Assembly: GCA_029449235.1 (NCBI GenBank)
Contig: JANATG010000020.1
Location: 310,001-374,000, forward strand
Length of the DNA: 64,000 nt
Reading direction: 5' to 3'
Source: Linnemannia schmuckeri
Lineage: Eukaryota > Mortierellomycota > Mortierellomycetes > Mortierellales > Mortierellaceae
Shown: piece after piece, positions 23,003 to 34,548 of the stretch
Layout of the letters: every line of letters starts with the position of its first letter
Position numbering within the stretch: position 1 is the first letter of the stretch
Made by a program: the position numbers and the translations under genes
Notes under the pieces: model-generated
The model's input: the letters and a program-made list of their open reading frames with translations, nothing else
Told to the model about the DNA's origin: nothing
Databases searched by the model: none

Positions 23003-23334
23003 TGCTGTTGCTGCTGTTGTTGCTGTTGCTGAATGGTAGAAAGAGCCACGTGCGAAGGGCCACATCCATCTACAAGGCTGGTTAGAGCGCCAAGACCAGG
23101 TGTGTCATTGCTGCTCACGCGTCGGACTGAGCGATGGGTAGTAACACGTTGGTAATGGTAGTGACAATTGGGAAATGTGGAGTAGGTTTGGCGATGAGTG
23201 ATTGAAATATCGGAAGTATTGCTGGTATCGGTGTCGGAGCTAGCTTGGTATGGCACTGGTGCATGGGTGTTTCGTGGATGAGGGTGTTGGTGGTGACGGT
23301 GGGAGGAGTTTGGCGGAGATTCTGATGCATCCAT
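21136..23334 (-). CDS. Low-complexity polyglutamine coiled-coil protein, unknown function
   Basis: Single-exon gene, 732 aa, not recognised. The start at 23334 (MDASESPPNSSHRHH) was chosen because the frame upstream, though open to 23823, reads as a pyrimidine-rich leader (runs of F, S and L). Content in order: H/P/S-rich N-terminus; a run of about 22 glutamines (about 23029-22963) coded by mixed CAG and CAA; long S/P/T-rich disorder; a first coiled coil at about 22310-22120 (ERVQKRIAQGHAQLV, HETDRAGYLALQAGQQKQRE); more disorder; then CRRCDQKSSLTERRDLLRSL and a second coiled coil near the end (SRLLQLQMVQSQRERHH). A CxxC pair just before the second coiled coil is the only possible metal site. 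No membrane segment is seen in the chosen model. Probably a nuclear or cytoskeletal scaffold or regulator, but that is a guess from composition. Confidence 0.72.
22963..23029 (-). repeat. CAG/CAA polyglutamine tract
   Basis: About 22 glutamine codons with CAG and CAA interspersed inside the 21136-23334 gene. The interruptions should damp repeat-length mutation. Confidence 0.85.
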
Positions 23335-24007
23335 GAGATAATCGCAATAGGGGGAAGGAGAGATGTAAGCGTGGAGAACGAAAAAGAAAAGAACGAAGAA
23401 AGAAGAGGAGGAAAAGAGGGTGAAGCAAGGACTGAAAAAGCAAAGAAAAGAAAGAAGCAAAGGAGAAAAAGAGGAGAAGGTGGATAAGGATGAGAAGAAA
23501 GCGAAGTTGCGAAGAGAAAAAATAAAAGACAGGCACGGCAAAAGCATGGCGACAGTTTGACGTCTCACCTCGCGTTTTGAAGAAAGGAATAGAAAGGGAA
23601 AGGAAGGATAAGAAGGAAGGAAGAGGGTTGACGACATCTGACCGTGCGGGAAGCGTGGAAAAGAAGAAGGAGCAAAAGCCTTGATCAGTTCAAAAAAATT
23701 GAATAAGATACACTTATTACAAGTTGATGGCTGATGGTTAGAAAAAGTAAGAAAGTAAAAAGTGAAATGAACAGAAAGGGAGGGTGGGGGAGGGGGGTAC
23801 ACACTCCACTCCAAGATATCCACACGAACATGTGTCCTTCATCCCATTGCCGTCAATACGACCAGCAATGGCGAAACGAACAAGTCCAAGCTGTTTAAAA
23901 ACTCCATATCCACACATAGATATACAAATCGAGTGTCGTCGCCACCGACACCATTGTTAATCGTATATGAATGTGCAACAACCAAAGAGCTATTTTTTAT
24001 TCTGTGG
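23335..24007. other. Intergenic: leader/promoter of the polyQ gene and 3' flank of the next gene
   Basis: The first 500 bp are purine-rich on the plus strand (pyrimidine-rich on the coding strand), typical of leaders here. No separate gene seen. Confidence 0.5.
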
Positions 24008-27000
24008 TCACTGTCGGTGGGGGATATTTGTAACTGTGGTCTGTGTCATCTGCGACCAGAGGGTAGAAACTATTCCTCCTATCCTTTCACCCAAGCTGGC
24101 ACCTACGCCCACTCCTTGCCTATTATCCCTTGCAGCCTCTGCAGCAGCAGCTTTGGCAGCCTTTGCAACTTTTATAGCCGCTTTTTCTTGCTCCTTTTTC
24201 GCTTGGGCTACCTTACGCCTCCTTTCCTGATCTCGTTCGAATTCTCTTGGACCATAGAAACCCAGGGATCCCTCGCAGTCGGACTCGAATCGGACGCTGT
24301 TGATGAGCTCCTCTGCCGTCAGTCCATTGATCAACATCGGTGGTGGTGACCTGCTCGACTGTGGCGCGATGGTAGAAGATGAAGTTTCGATGATAAGCGC
24401 CGAATCGGGGATGGGATCGCCTAGGGGCTTGGTACTCATTGAATTACTGATCGAATGATTGTCGAGCGAAGAGGATGCTGTTTCATCTCCTGATTCTCCA
24501 TTTGCTGGCAATGTTGGTGGCGTATGAGAGGACTGCTCGCGGTCTGTGATCTCAGACATGTACAGTGAATAAATCGACGTGTTGGAGTTCGAGGGCGAGC
24601 TGTTCATGTCCTCCGAAGGCAGCCAATCGTTCCTGTTCAGAACAACATCCAACGACCTCAACCGAGCTGGTCGAACCCAGAACGACATGATGTCCTGAGG
24701 ATCGGCATGTATGTGCTGACCCGTGAGCTGTCCTGGTATCACTGTGGGTCTCTTTGCCATTCGTAGTCGGCGTTCAGTACCGTAATGCACTGCGTCTTGT
24801 TCTACTTTTATACGAAAGGGATGTGTGTTTATTGATGACGATATAGTTATAGTATATATTAAAGTATGGAGTATTGGTTGCTCATGTAAGTTTGTGTTCA
24901 CATACCGGCTCTAGGTCCAGCTGAGGCTACATCCGACAAATGACCCAAAAATTCGCCCATCGCTTGTTCAGGACCCGTATCTCTTCCCTCAACTCGCTTC
25001 TTTGTTGTGGCAGTTGCAAAGTGATTCATATCAACCGCCCAGTTGTTATGGGTGTGCACAGCCATGAACTGCTCAGATGAACGCTCCTCGCTCTCACTCG
25101 AATCACCACTGTTGATACTACCAATTACAGATGATGGACCAAACGTATTGCTGAACTCGTGTTTGTTGATGATGCGAGGAGACTTGCCTCGAGTCTCGGG
25201 ACGGATGATAAGTGAAGCGGCTGCCGAGGCTGGTCTACTTGGCACACCGTCCAGATTATCCGCCGTGGTCATGACATGAGTGGTGGTGTAGCTTCTGGAA
25301 GAAGTGTTATTTGTTCTGGCCGAGCTCGCACTGAATCGCTTGGTTGGGACAATCTTAAAGTTGCTCTCGTGAGCAATGTGGCCCTTGGGTAGGCCATTTG
25401 CAAGATCGGCACTGTAAATGATCCGACGCGCAGTTCCGCGAGAGGTTCCGCGAGAGGTGGTGTTTGAAAGGCGCTTTGACTCTTCGGTGAAGTTGGTGCG
25501 GCTAGGGGGCGAGTCAGAGACGGAGAGAATAGGGACAGAAGGGGAGCCCTTGGGCTTAATTGAAAGAGGTCGAGGCTGAGGCGTGGCCAAGGTGGGTTCC
25601 TGCAGGATCGTTGGTGCAGGATCCTTTGGTACAGGATTCTTTGGTACAGTGGCGATGTAATCATGTTGTTGCTGAAGAAGAGTCGCTTTCACTTGCTCAG
25701 ATTCACGCTCCTCAGCCAGTCTCTTTGCGTAGGCTCGTGCCTGCAAACGAAGTTCATAGTCGAGGCTGATGCGATAGGGATGTTTCTCCAGGTCAGGAAT
25801 AGCGTTGTCTTTCATGAACTGATCGATATCCACATCGAACTGTCGGACCCTTGGCGAGACATTGCTGGAAGTGTCGGGGCGGGTGTTGCCTCGAACGGTG
25901 CCTTTGCCTTTGGAAGACGAGGTTTTCTTCTTGGAGGTAGAAGGTTCGACTCCCGAGTCTAACCTCTTGAAGGTGGTTCGGCTGATCAGACTGTTAAGGC
26001 TGAAGCGCTTCGTGGAGTGAACCTGTGAGGTCGGATTGGGTTCTAGGTTTGGATGTGACACAGGTAGGAGAGATTGTTCCAAATCTGGCACATGATACTG
26101 CGTCACTTTGGCTTTGAGAGGTCCTTGTCTCTGTCCTTGCTCATGTCCATGGTCCTGCTCACGATCTTGGCGGTTTTGGTAACGATTGTGTTGTTGGTGA
26201 GATGGAGTACTTTGGACGCAAACACCAGCCGAATCCTGCTGTCCGTTTTTCTTATTATCAATATCCACCTCGCCGTCATAATCATCGAGCCTGTCTCCAC
26301 CATCAAAGTTGGTCTGAACGGCAGTCGAAGAGGTTGATCGAAGACTACCAAAGTCACGAATAGGTGCCTTGTGCTTCAGCTTCAGGTTATGGCTATCGTC
26401 GAAGTTTCCGGTACTGAGAGGGACGTCGTTGTCATCAGGCCCTGCTTCCTGACGAGGGTCTGTTCCATAGCCTCGATTCTGGGCTAGGGAAACAGTAGTA
26501 GGAGGAGCGGATGAACGTGCGGCACAATGGTATGTCTGGTACGGGTTTCCGATACTATACACCACCTGGAGACCAGCAGCAACAGTAGCTCTGGTTGACT
26601 GAGACATGCTGGTCTGACGATCCTGGGTGGGTTTTTTCGAAGAGCCACCTTCAAACAGTTCACGAGTAGCAGATGCGGGTCCACCAATACCTGCGCCACG
26701 GTCGATCAGTTGGGGTTGGTAAAAGTAGTGGCGACGGGCAGCTTGGAAATCAAGCTGTTCGGGTTGAAGAGCAGCAATGGCGCTAGTGGCGGATCGTGTT
26801 CTTGTCCTAGTGTGAACAATTTCTGACTGCCTGGGCCTGGGTTGCAAGGGAGTGGACGACTGTTGGTTGAAAGAGAAGAAATAAAATGAACAGCCAGGAA
26901 CACGTTGTTAATGGAATAGCAGGGGGAATCGGTGAGCTGTCATCTCTTCTTTGTCTCTTTCTTGCGTATAATAGATGGATGTAAAAGAGGTACTGTACCT

Positions 27001-27268
27001 GCGCAGAGGCAGAGGCAGAGGAAGCCTGTAGACGCTGTTGGACCTCAATGATATCTTGAGTGGGCCGCGGATCATAGTGCTTACGCTTACTCACGCCCTC
27101 ATGAACGATGACTGAGAGTCGATTTGAGTTGCTACTGCGATGATGGGGATCTGCTGCTGGGTTCAAAGTGGAATTAACAGCACTGGTCCTTGTATTCTCC
27201 GAGAGAAGGTCCTTGTCCTTCTTGGACTTAGACTTGATCCCAAAGAACGACTTGATCGCTCTCTTCAT
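24008..27268 (-). CDS. Large disordered protein, unknown function
   Basis: Exons 27268-26999, 26859-24906, 24804-24008; 1006 aa, all phases consistent. Not recognised. The N-terminus is basic (MKRAIKSFFGIKSKSKKDKD), suggesting membrane-surface or nuclear targeting. The middle exon is S/T/P/Q-rich with scattered charged clusters and two folded-looking spots: VDIDQFMKDNAIPDLEKHPY followed by YELRLQARAYAKRLAEERES (about 25840-25690), and TARRIIYSADLANGLPKG (about 25440-25380). The last exon begins VEQDAVHYGTERRLRMAKRP and includes IMSFWVRPARLRSLDVVLNR, then ends in an A/K-rich helix (KVAKAAKAAAAEAARD). No transmembrane segment or enzyme motif. Splice sites: GTACAG donor / CAACAG acceptor, then GTATGT / AAAG. 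Confidence 0.75.
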
Positions 27269-28024
27269 AAAGGTTAGTGGGTAGAGCTGATGGTGCTAAG
27301 CGTTTGTTGTATTGTGGATGTCGTTACGTCGTTGTATGGGTAGGCAGGAAAGTGCGTATATTGAAAGAGAAAAAAAGAAGAGTTTAAAGAGCGAAGAGAA
27401 CGCCAAAAGAAAAGAGGGGTATGACGGTTCCCTTCCGGGTAACGGCATTATATATAGTGTCTTTTTGTCACTATTGCCTTTCGTTTCTTTGTCACCCTTG
27501 TCATCGGATTGGTAGTATTGTGGATTCATTGACGGTGGTATCGGGCCTTTGTTTTATTCTTGCAAAAAACGACCACGGCTTTGTATAAAGAGTGTGGAAA
27601 CTATCCAACAAGGAGGTAGAAAAAAGGAACGAGTGGGGAGAACTGATTGGATGACCATGGATGGCACGGAGTTCATAGGCACGCCTTTTGTCGACATGAG
27701 CCTGGAATGAGGGCCAAGCTCTCCTTTTTTGATCTCTCCCTCCCAATAAGCGGAGAATGTTCTTTGATGTGATACGATGCTTCGTAACGTGAGTTCATTT
27801 TCATCTGATTTAAGAAGCTCATTTTTGACTTCAACTAATGCAGTGCATAATTTTAATAATAGATGTTTTTGTGTTGGATATGAAGTGGGTCTATGATACA
27901 AAAGGAAGGAAAGTCGAGGCAGAGTCCTGCTGCCTTTACACTTTTCCGAGTAGAAAGAATTTGTTTTCCTGTAGTATCTTGTATGTTATTGTCGGGTGAT
28001 GATACATGGCAAAGTAGAGTCTCT
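27269..28024. other. Intergenic
   Basis: 756 bp between two minus-strand genes. A 115-codon minus frame (27554-27901) has no ATG near its start and no recognisable content. Otherwise nothing seen. Confidence 0.5.
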
Positions 28025-28756
28025 TTATGGGAAGGTCAAGAGGAGGATTTTGATATCGCGATCCCAATCGTGCGACCACTGCGTCTCGCTGGCAAAGTTG
28101 TTGAGATCCTTCTTGACTTCCTCCAAGATCTGGTTCAAGTTGCCGTGAAGAACAGCACCATAGGGAGCAAGCTTGGGCTGGGCGGTGAGGACTGTCTGGA
28201 GGGCAGGCCCGACATAGTTGACATAGACATCCGATTCATCGCCGTCGACTCTGGCCTGGAGCTGGAGGGTGAGTTTCTTGACAATACGGGTCTTGATCAT
28301 GGGCATAAAGTGGCAAATCGAAGGAGGGTTTCCGCAGATATAGTCCATGTTGTGGCAGTCGGGCATGGTCCAGTTGACGCCTAGTGGGGGCTGGATAACA
28401 CGGCGGGGGTGGTTGCAGTCACCCTTAAACTTGGGCTCGTCCTTGAAGATTGTGTCAAAGACGGTCTGGAAAATGGTCTTTGCCCAGGCAGTCTTGGCTT
28501 GCTCGACCGAGTCCTTGATGGTCTTGATAGCAGTGTTGCCCTCCGCGTCGGTGAGTGTTTGTTCGGGGACGCCGTAGAAGAGCGACTTTTCGACTCTGTC
28601 GCTCAAGATAGTGTAGTAGGTGTTGGAGATGAGCTCGTACTTATCGGCGAAGGCATGAGAGACGTTGACCTGGCACTCACGCTCGCAGGCGAGAACCGAG
28701 GGGGCGAAGAGGGCCATGGAGATGGCACCAAAGATGGCGGCGGTTGAGAATCTCAT
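28025..28756 (-). CDS. Secreted cysteine-containing protein, unknown function
   Basis: Single exon, 243 aa. Residues 1-23 form a clear signal peptide (MRFSTAAIFGAISMALFAPS, cleavage near VLA-CE). The mature part has six cysteines (CEREC, GDC, PDC, ICG, SICH), enough for three disulfides, with helical stretches between (ISNTYYTILSDRVEKSLFYG, KTIKDSVEQAKTAWAKTIFQ). There is an N-glycosylation sequon in VNWTMP. No GPI signal: the C-terminus is DRDIKILLLTFP. Third codon positions are C-rich, as in the highly expressed hexosaminidase at 51.6 kb, suggesting abundant expression. Family not recognised; no catalytic motif. It could be an extracellular or effector-like protein, which is inference from secretion and size only. 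Confidence 0.85.
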   Translation of the reverse strand: MRFSTAAIFGAISMALFAPSVLACERECQVNVSHAFADKYELISNTYYTILSDRVEKSLFYGVPEQTLTDAEGNTAIKTIKDSVEQAKTAWAKTIFQTVFDTIFKDEPKFKGDCNHPRRVIQPPLGVNWTMPDCHNMDYICGNPPSICHFMPMIKTRIVKKLTLQLQARVDGDESDVYVNYVGPALQTVLTAQPKLAPYGAVLHGNLNQILEEVKKDLNNFASETQWSHDWDRDIKILLLTFP

Positions 28757-29595
28757 AGTGTTCGACTATAGTTAATGAGATGAGGAATGGCAGAGATTAG
28801 CGGCTGTTACTAGTGCCGTTCTGTATACTTCTGTTTGTTGTTGAGAATCTTGTTGTTGCTTGTATTGCTGCTTGTGTCGATGAGATTAGTTGACGGCGAT
28901 CCTGATAACTTACAGAGTGGAGAGAGGGATGAAGAGGGGAGGATGGATGAGTGGGGGATGATGATGAAAACAAGAAAGGGGCGGATAAAGAAGTCCTTAT
29001 AAATATTTTTATTAATGTTCCTCCGGGCGGGGGATGTGGAGGCAGCCGACAGGACACAGACGGGACTGAGGTCGAAAAGAGGCTTGGATGCGCCCTGTCC
29101 TGCCCAAAAATAGAACCGGCAAAGTGTTGTGTTGGACAACTTTTTGATTTTTTCGACAATTCACCGCCCACTTCTCTCTAGCCCACTCTCGCCCTTGCTC
29201 GCCCTTATTAGCCCTACTGTGCTCTAGTCCATTGCAATGATATGTAGTCTGATTTTGGATCAATTGGCACTGCAAAAGATACAAAGACTAAGCATCAGGA
29301 CTTGTCATGCACTGCCCAGCTGCCCTGGCTGTCCATCCATCCACGTCTTGTGTGCGCTCATCCCCATTAGTCATGTCTTCCTACCTGACGTCCCTCCCTC
29401 TCCTACAACTTCCTCTTGCTACAACTACCACCTTACCCCTTTTTTTACACACGTTCACTTTGATTCAAGCACAGCGTTCGTGCTTCGTCTTTGTCTTTTA
29501 TTTTTCTTTCAATATTTCCTACTAAATACATATGCAATGTGAATGGATCGTTTTTCAATGCAAAAAGACATAGCTTTCTTTTGTTCTTTCATTCT
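28757..29595. other. Intergenic: promoter of secreted protein gene
   Basis: 839 bp. Leader-like CA/CT-rich sequence (on the minus strand) lies directly upstream of the secreted protein; there may be an unspliced 5' UTR intron (the minus strand has GTAAGT at about 28907-28912). No coding region supported. Confidence 0.45.
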
Positions 29596-31062
29596 TTAAC
29601 CCAAGAGTGGGGCAGACTCGCCGGACTGGCGACCGACAAGACCGAGGACGACGGGCTTGAGGGTGTAGATGGAGACAGCGATGCCGAGACCGAGTGCGGT
29701 CCAGTGGATGGCAGGCTCCTGCTGATGGGCAAAGACACCGAACAGGTACCAGGCCAAGACCAAGGCACCAGCTAATAATATCAGATATATATCAAGAATA
29801 ACGATAGATGCATGTCAGAAACATGGGTGATGGGTCGGGATATAAAACAACTGATGGCGTACTAGAACCCATAGAAAATAACAGGGGAAGGCGCAGGTTG
29901 AATTGAAAAAGAGAAGAGAACATACCGACATCACCCTTCTTGTACTCGATGTAGCCAACAACAGTCGAAGCAACAAAGCCAAGACCAGCAATGGCAAGGA
30001 TCGTCTGGAAGGTAGAGGGACCCTGGGGACCCTCGGGATCATCGTTGATGGGCGAGAAGACGGCAAAGGCGTTGATGACCAAGAGGACAAAGATCCACGA
30101 GTGGTAGAGCGAGAAGGGAAGGTCGAGGAACAGGGTATCGAACCAGTTGTCGGCCGAGTGATCCTTACGGAGTCTGTAGTAGATGTACGAGACAGCACCA
30201 GTAGTGAAGATCAAGGTTAAGAACGCGAGGAAGGTGTGCCCAGACGACTATTTCATATTCAAGTTGAGAGACACAAACAAATAGACGGTTAGAATTGTGC
30301 ATACACATCACATAGCTGCAGATGCATTGACCAAGGAGGCATGGCGACCCTTGCGAAGAAAAAGGCAGCGTGGTCGGGCAAGGGTTGTAAATGTATTGTG
30401 TAGGTAAGCAAGAAAGCGAAAAAAAAAAGATGCATTCCCTCTCTCGCCGTACACCTCAGAAGGCGTTCTCCTTCCATTGCTCTAGACAGACTTCAGTGAA
30501 ACGAAATTCCAGGGCGGAGAGTGTTTGCGTCTTTTTTTTTGATGGTTGGTTGTTCTCACGCCTTCCTCTCCCCTCCCTTGTTCTTTCATCGCTTCCTCCC
30601 TCTTCCTCACGTTGACACACATACAGTCAAGCACACCATATAAACAGCACACATAGACACCATTTTGCTTTCTTGTTTTTTTTGTATCGCGCGTATTCAA
30701 GTGGTCTGAGTTGAAAAGTAACAACAATGCCAACAAAAAAAAAAAGAACACAAAAACCTTACCCAGAGAGCAAGCCAGATGGCGTTCAAGATAGAGACGA
30801 TGACAAAGTGCCAGCCTACGGTCTGGTGGACCTTGTCATTGAACCACTGGTAGATGACCAAACCACCAAAGAGGAGGTGAATCAGGCTCCAGAGGTAGAA
30901 GGTGAATTGGGCAGGGGTGATGTAGGACTTGTGCTTGGAGTCGTAGGGAGAGTCTTGGTTTTTGTCACCGCCAAAGGTGGAGTACAAGTTTCCGGACAGC
31001 AGGGTCACGTAGACGAGGACGTTGGAGACCTTGGAAGGCCAGTGGTGGAAGGTGATAGCCAT
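29596..31062 (-). CDS. TspO/MBR-like multi-pass membrane protein
   Basis: Exons 31062-30763, 30247-29926, 29771-29596; 265 aa. About seven hydrophobic segments: VSNVLVYVTLLSGNLYS, FYLWSLIHLLFGGLVIYQW, HFVIVSILNAIWLALW, FLAFLTLIFTTGAVSYIYY, SWIFVLLVINAFAVFS, TILAIAGLGFVASTVVG and ALVLAWYLFGVFA, with a last one in WTALGLGIAVSIYTL. The block ITPAQFTFYLWSLIHLLFG with downstream LNAIWLALW resembles the TPAxxxFxxWxxIY pattern of tryptophan-rich sensory (TspO/MBR-like) proteins that have extra helices; this is a pattern match, not a search. The second exon boundary joins LALW to SSGHTFL. Intron 1 is long (515 nt). The end, SAPLLG, is cytosolic or lumenal. Substrate unknown. Confidence 0.8.
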
Positions 31063-32296
31063 TATTGGAGAATTGACAATAGAAAGAGGGAGGAAAGAAG
31101 GGTTGGGGGAGAAGGATGGTGGAGAAACGGGAAGAAAAAAAAGAGGAAAAGAGAAAAGAGAGAAAAGAAAAAAGTGGGCAAGCAAGGGCAGACGGCCTAT
31201 TGGCGGGAGATGATGGGATGGACGCGTACTGGATTGGACAACAACCCAAAGGACAGGGAAGGAAAGTTGGAAACAGTCTTTGCTAGACCCGCTTGTGCTT
31301 AACTTGCTTTGCTCTGCTTTGCTTGCCCAATCATGCATCTTACGAAAACAAACAACAGCAACATTTTTTTTCTCTCGTCCTCTCCTCCCTGCGCTGCTCC
31401 CACATCTCAGGCTGCCTCCATGAAAGAATAACAAGAGAAAAGTGAAGAGAGTGTGGCAGGCTCGGCCTCTCTGTTTCTATCGCTCTCCTCTCTGTCTTTA
31501 CCATTGTTTCCAAACACCCAACCACAGGAAGGGATGTAACGACGTGCAAGGAGAGCCATTCTCCGCTGGGATGGCGGAAGAATTGTCAAAAGTGAAGAGT
31601 ATATAAAATATGTGTGGGGTTTTCTTTGTTCCCTCACAACTATTCAGCTCTTCCATCTTTTTTTTCTCACTCTCCTCCTGCCTCACGACAGTACAGGAGT
31701 ATAAACAAAACGGCACGCAATCGACGTATGCCAGATGGTAAGCAAACCGCCTGGGATGACACAATGCACAATGCAAAATAGCCACGAAGAGGCGTCGGTT
31801 CTGGCCCACCTTACTACTCTGTGGTCAGCTGGCGGCCTTTTTTTGTCAAAAGCATGGTTCGTTTTGCGTCCTTTTCTTCTCCCAAGGAGCCATGACATGC
31901 TTCCAGCGTCATTTCCTTGGTTGGGCGGGAAGAGTGTGGAAAAGTTGCAAAAGCGCTAGTTTTTTCTCACGATACACCTTCAATTATGCAGAAAACTCTT
32001 TTACGCTTCCCGCCATCCTTCAGCCCCTTTTGAGCAAAAAAAAGGAGATCCGACGGAGGAGATCCTGGCGGTGACCGAGTAGCCAGGCACACGCCACCAA
32101 CTTTTCGGGAGCAACTCTCCTCTGCAAAGCCAGTCACCAGACACCTTCACGCAACCTTCCATGCCAATGTGCACCTGAGCACTCCAGCTAGGAGAAACGA
32201 AAGGAGTACAAGGAATTTACTTTCCTCCCTTCTCCCACTGTTGTAGTTTCTTTCTTTGCGCCCATCCACTTTCGACCCATTCACTCTTCTCACTCA
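31063..32296. promoter_or_regulatory. Divergent intergenic region, TspO-like gene / guanine deaminase
   Basis: 1234 bp between divergent start codons. CT-rich on each gene's coding strand close to its ATG. No TATA box or coding sequence recognised in the centre. Confidence 0.5.
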
Positions 32297-33910
32297 ATGA
32301 GCCCATTCGCTTCTTCCATCTCAAAAGTCTTCTATGGGACCTTTATTCACTCTGTGTCTATCAAGGAAATCGAATACGTTCCCAATGGTCTCCTCTTCGT
32401 CAATACCCATGGAAGGATTGCAAAAATCGTCAAGAATGTACCAAAGGACCAGGTTCGAGGTGTCCTTGACGGTGTGGCGGATTCCAAGGTACAGTCCTCT
32501 TTTCAGCTTTTCTCACGCCGCGCAGGACGCTTGTGGAGCAGCGTTGTTACCGAGATAACAGTGAGGGATTGTCAGAAGAAGTTGCCATCTTGTATTGTTA
32601 CAGCTTCAGCAACTTACCGTGTTTACCTGCTCTATGTCTCCAGGTGGTCCTTTTGAACGATGATCAGTTCGTTATCCCCGGGTTTGTTGACTCGCACATT
32701 GTATGTACTTTTGTTATCGTCAAAGAACAATTGTATCAAAGACTTGTCAAGACTGTTGACAAGAGAGCGTTTGCTAATTCCTTTTTTATACCAATCATGT
32801 CGATAGCACGCCCCACAATACGCTTACTGCGGAAACGGACATGACATTCCCCTCCTCGACTGGCTCGATACCTTGACGTTCCCACACGAGGCCAAGTTCA
32901 AGGACGCCAGCTATGCTCGTCGCGTCTACACAAAGGCGGTCGCTCGTTCTCTCCGCAATGGAACGACATCAGCCTGCTGGTTTGCAACAATCCACCTCGA
33001 TGCGACCAAGGAACTAGTTAAAGTGATTGAGGAACAAGGACAACGAGCGTACGTGGGCAAAGTCAACATGAACCAAAACTCGCCCGACATCTTAAGGGAG
33101 ACCACGCAGTCTTCCGTCGCCGACACCAGGGCTTTTATTAAGTTCGTCAACGCCATCAACGACGCTCAGAGTTTCGATACCAAACCTCTGGTGACCCCAA
33201 TCATCACACCACGTTTCGCCATCTCGTGCACGTCGGACCTTTTGACAGAGCTTGGGAAACTGGCCGCCGAGTTTGATATTCCTGTCCAGTCTCATCTCTG
33301 TGAGAACCTGAATGAGATCGAATTCGCCAAGTCCTTGTTCCCCAACTCAACGGACTACACATCTGTCTACGCGGATCATGGACTGCTCACCCACCGGTCG
33401 ATCATGGCTCATTGCGTGCACATGACAGACGAGGAGCTGCAGCTGATGAAGGACAGGAAGGCAGGCATCTCGCATTGTGCCAGCTCCAACTTTAATATTA
33501 AGTCAGGATTGGCGAACGTCCGCAAGATGATCGACATGGATCTCAAGGTCGGACTGGGAACGGACGTGGCTGGGGGATTCTCGTCTTCCATCCTGGATGC
33601 ATTCCGGACGGCAAGAACCTGTTCAATCGCAAGGAGCCCTGACAACTCGCTTTTGGTCCCTGAGCTCTTTTATCTCGCCACCGTAGGAGGAGCACGCGTT
33701 ATGGAGTTGGACGACATTATTGGTAATTTTGTAGTCGGAAAGGAGTTTGACGCCATCTTGGTTAACACGGCAGCCAAGCATTCGCCACTGGATATCTTTG
33801 AGCACGACACAATCCACACCAAGTTTGAGAAGTATCTATTTGTTGGCGACGACCGCAACAACGAAAAGGTGTATGTTCAGGGCAAGGAGGTCCGCCTGCC
33901 AGATTTTTGA
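32297..33910 (+). CDS. GUD1: Guanine deaminase
   Basis: Converts guanine to xanthine plus ammonia; cytosolic purine salvage/catabolism. Exons 32297-32488, 32644-32700, 32807-33910; 450 aa, phases exact. Amidohydrolase metal ligands are all visible: PGFVDSHI|HAPQY (HxH split by intron 2, with the HAPQ typical of guanine deaminases), QSHLCEN, AHCVHMTDEE, and the late Asp in GLGTDVAGGFS. SHCASSNFNIKSG matches the substrate loop SHCPTSN of the family. Length fits (about 450-490 aa). The start at 32297 is the first ATG after a pyrimidine leader and gives the expected N-terminal beta strand (VFYGTFIHS). No targeting signal. Identification is strong. Confidence 0.96.
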
Positions 33911-34548
33911 ATTAAAGATTGATCACGATCGGTAGAGATGTAATAAGAAGTACGATGCAACAAATCTGTGACGTTTCATTTTCCCAAATCACGAGAGGAA
34001 GCACCTCTCTGCTGTCTGTCCATCGCGAGCGCCCAACCATTTACCATTCTCTCCACCCTCTGTATACTTCAGTTTTACTCGCTCTGCGATCAGTCTCCCC
34101 TCTTCAAGGATCCTTCTTTTCTGTCGACCCCTCATCCATCCCTCTCGTCACATCTACTCTCAGCACGAACGATTGCCTTATAGGTAGGCAAAGATTTTTT
34201 TTATTTTTTATTTTCTGCAGAGCAAACAGTAGTCCGTGGGTTGATGGTTCAGAACAAAACAAGGAGGAGAGGGAGGAAGAACAAAAGGATGTGTGCATGG
34301 TTGGTTGTATCACGATACTAAAGAGGGCGCCAGGAGTACAATGAAAATAATGCCTTAAGAGTGTTAATTTAGACAAACCTTGCATTTTTTGAGGTACAGG
34401 GACCCTTACGCTTGTTTCGCCTGGGAAGGAAGGGACACGACCACAAAGCACCGATCGTGTTCGTCTCAGGTACATAGTTTCTTAACAGTCTTATTATTCT
34501 TCGCCTTGAAATTTATAGCTTTCGATTGATTTACACAACTGACGAACC
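33911..34548. other. Intergenic: 3' of guanine deaminase, 5' of GATA-finger gene
   Basis: 638 bp between tandem genes. CT-rich to about 34200, then mixed. No coding region supported. Confidence 0.5.

Noticed and set aside
23335..23823. N-terminal extension of the polyQ protein with hydrophobic runs
   Set aside because: F/S/L-rich translation is what a pyrimidine-rich leader gives in any open frame; the ATG at 23334 starts normal protein composition.
27554..27901. 115-codon minus-strand frame
   Set aside because: No ATG near its start, no recognisable domain, and no splice context; probably chance.
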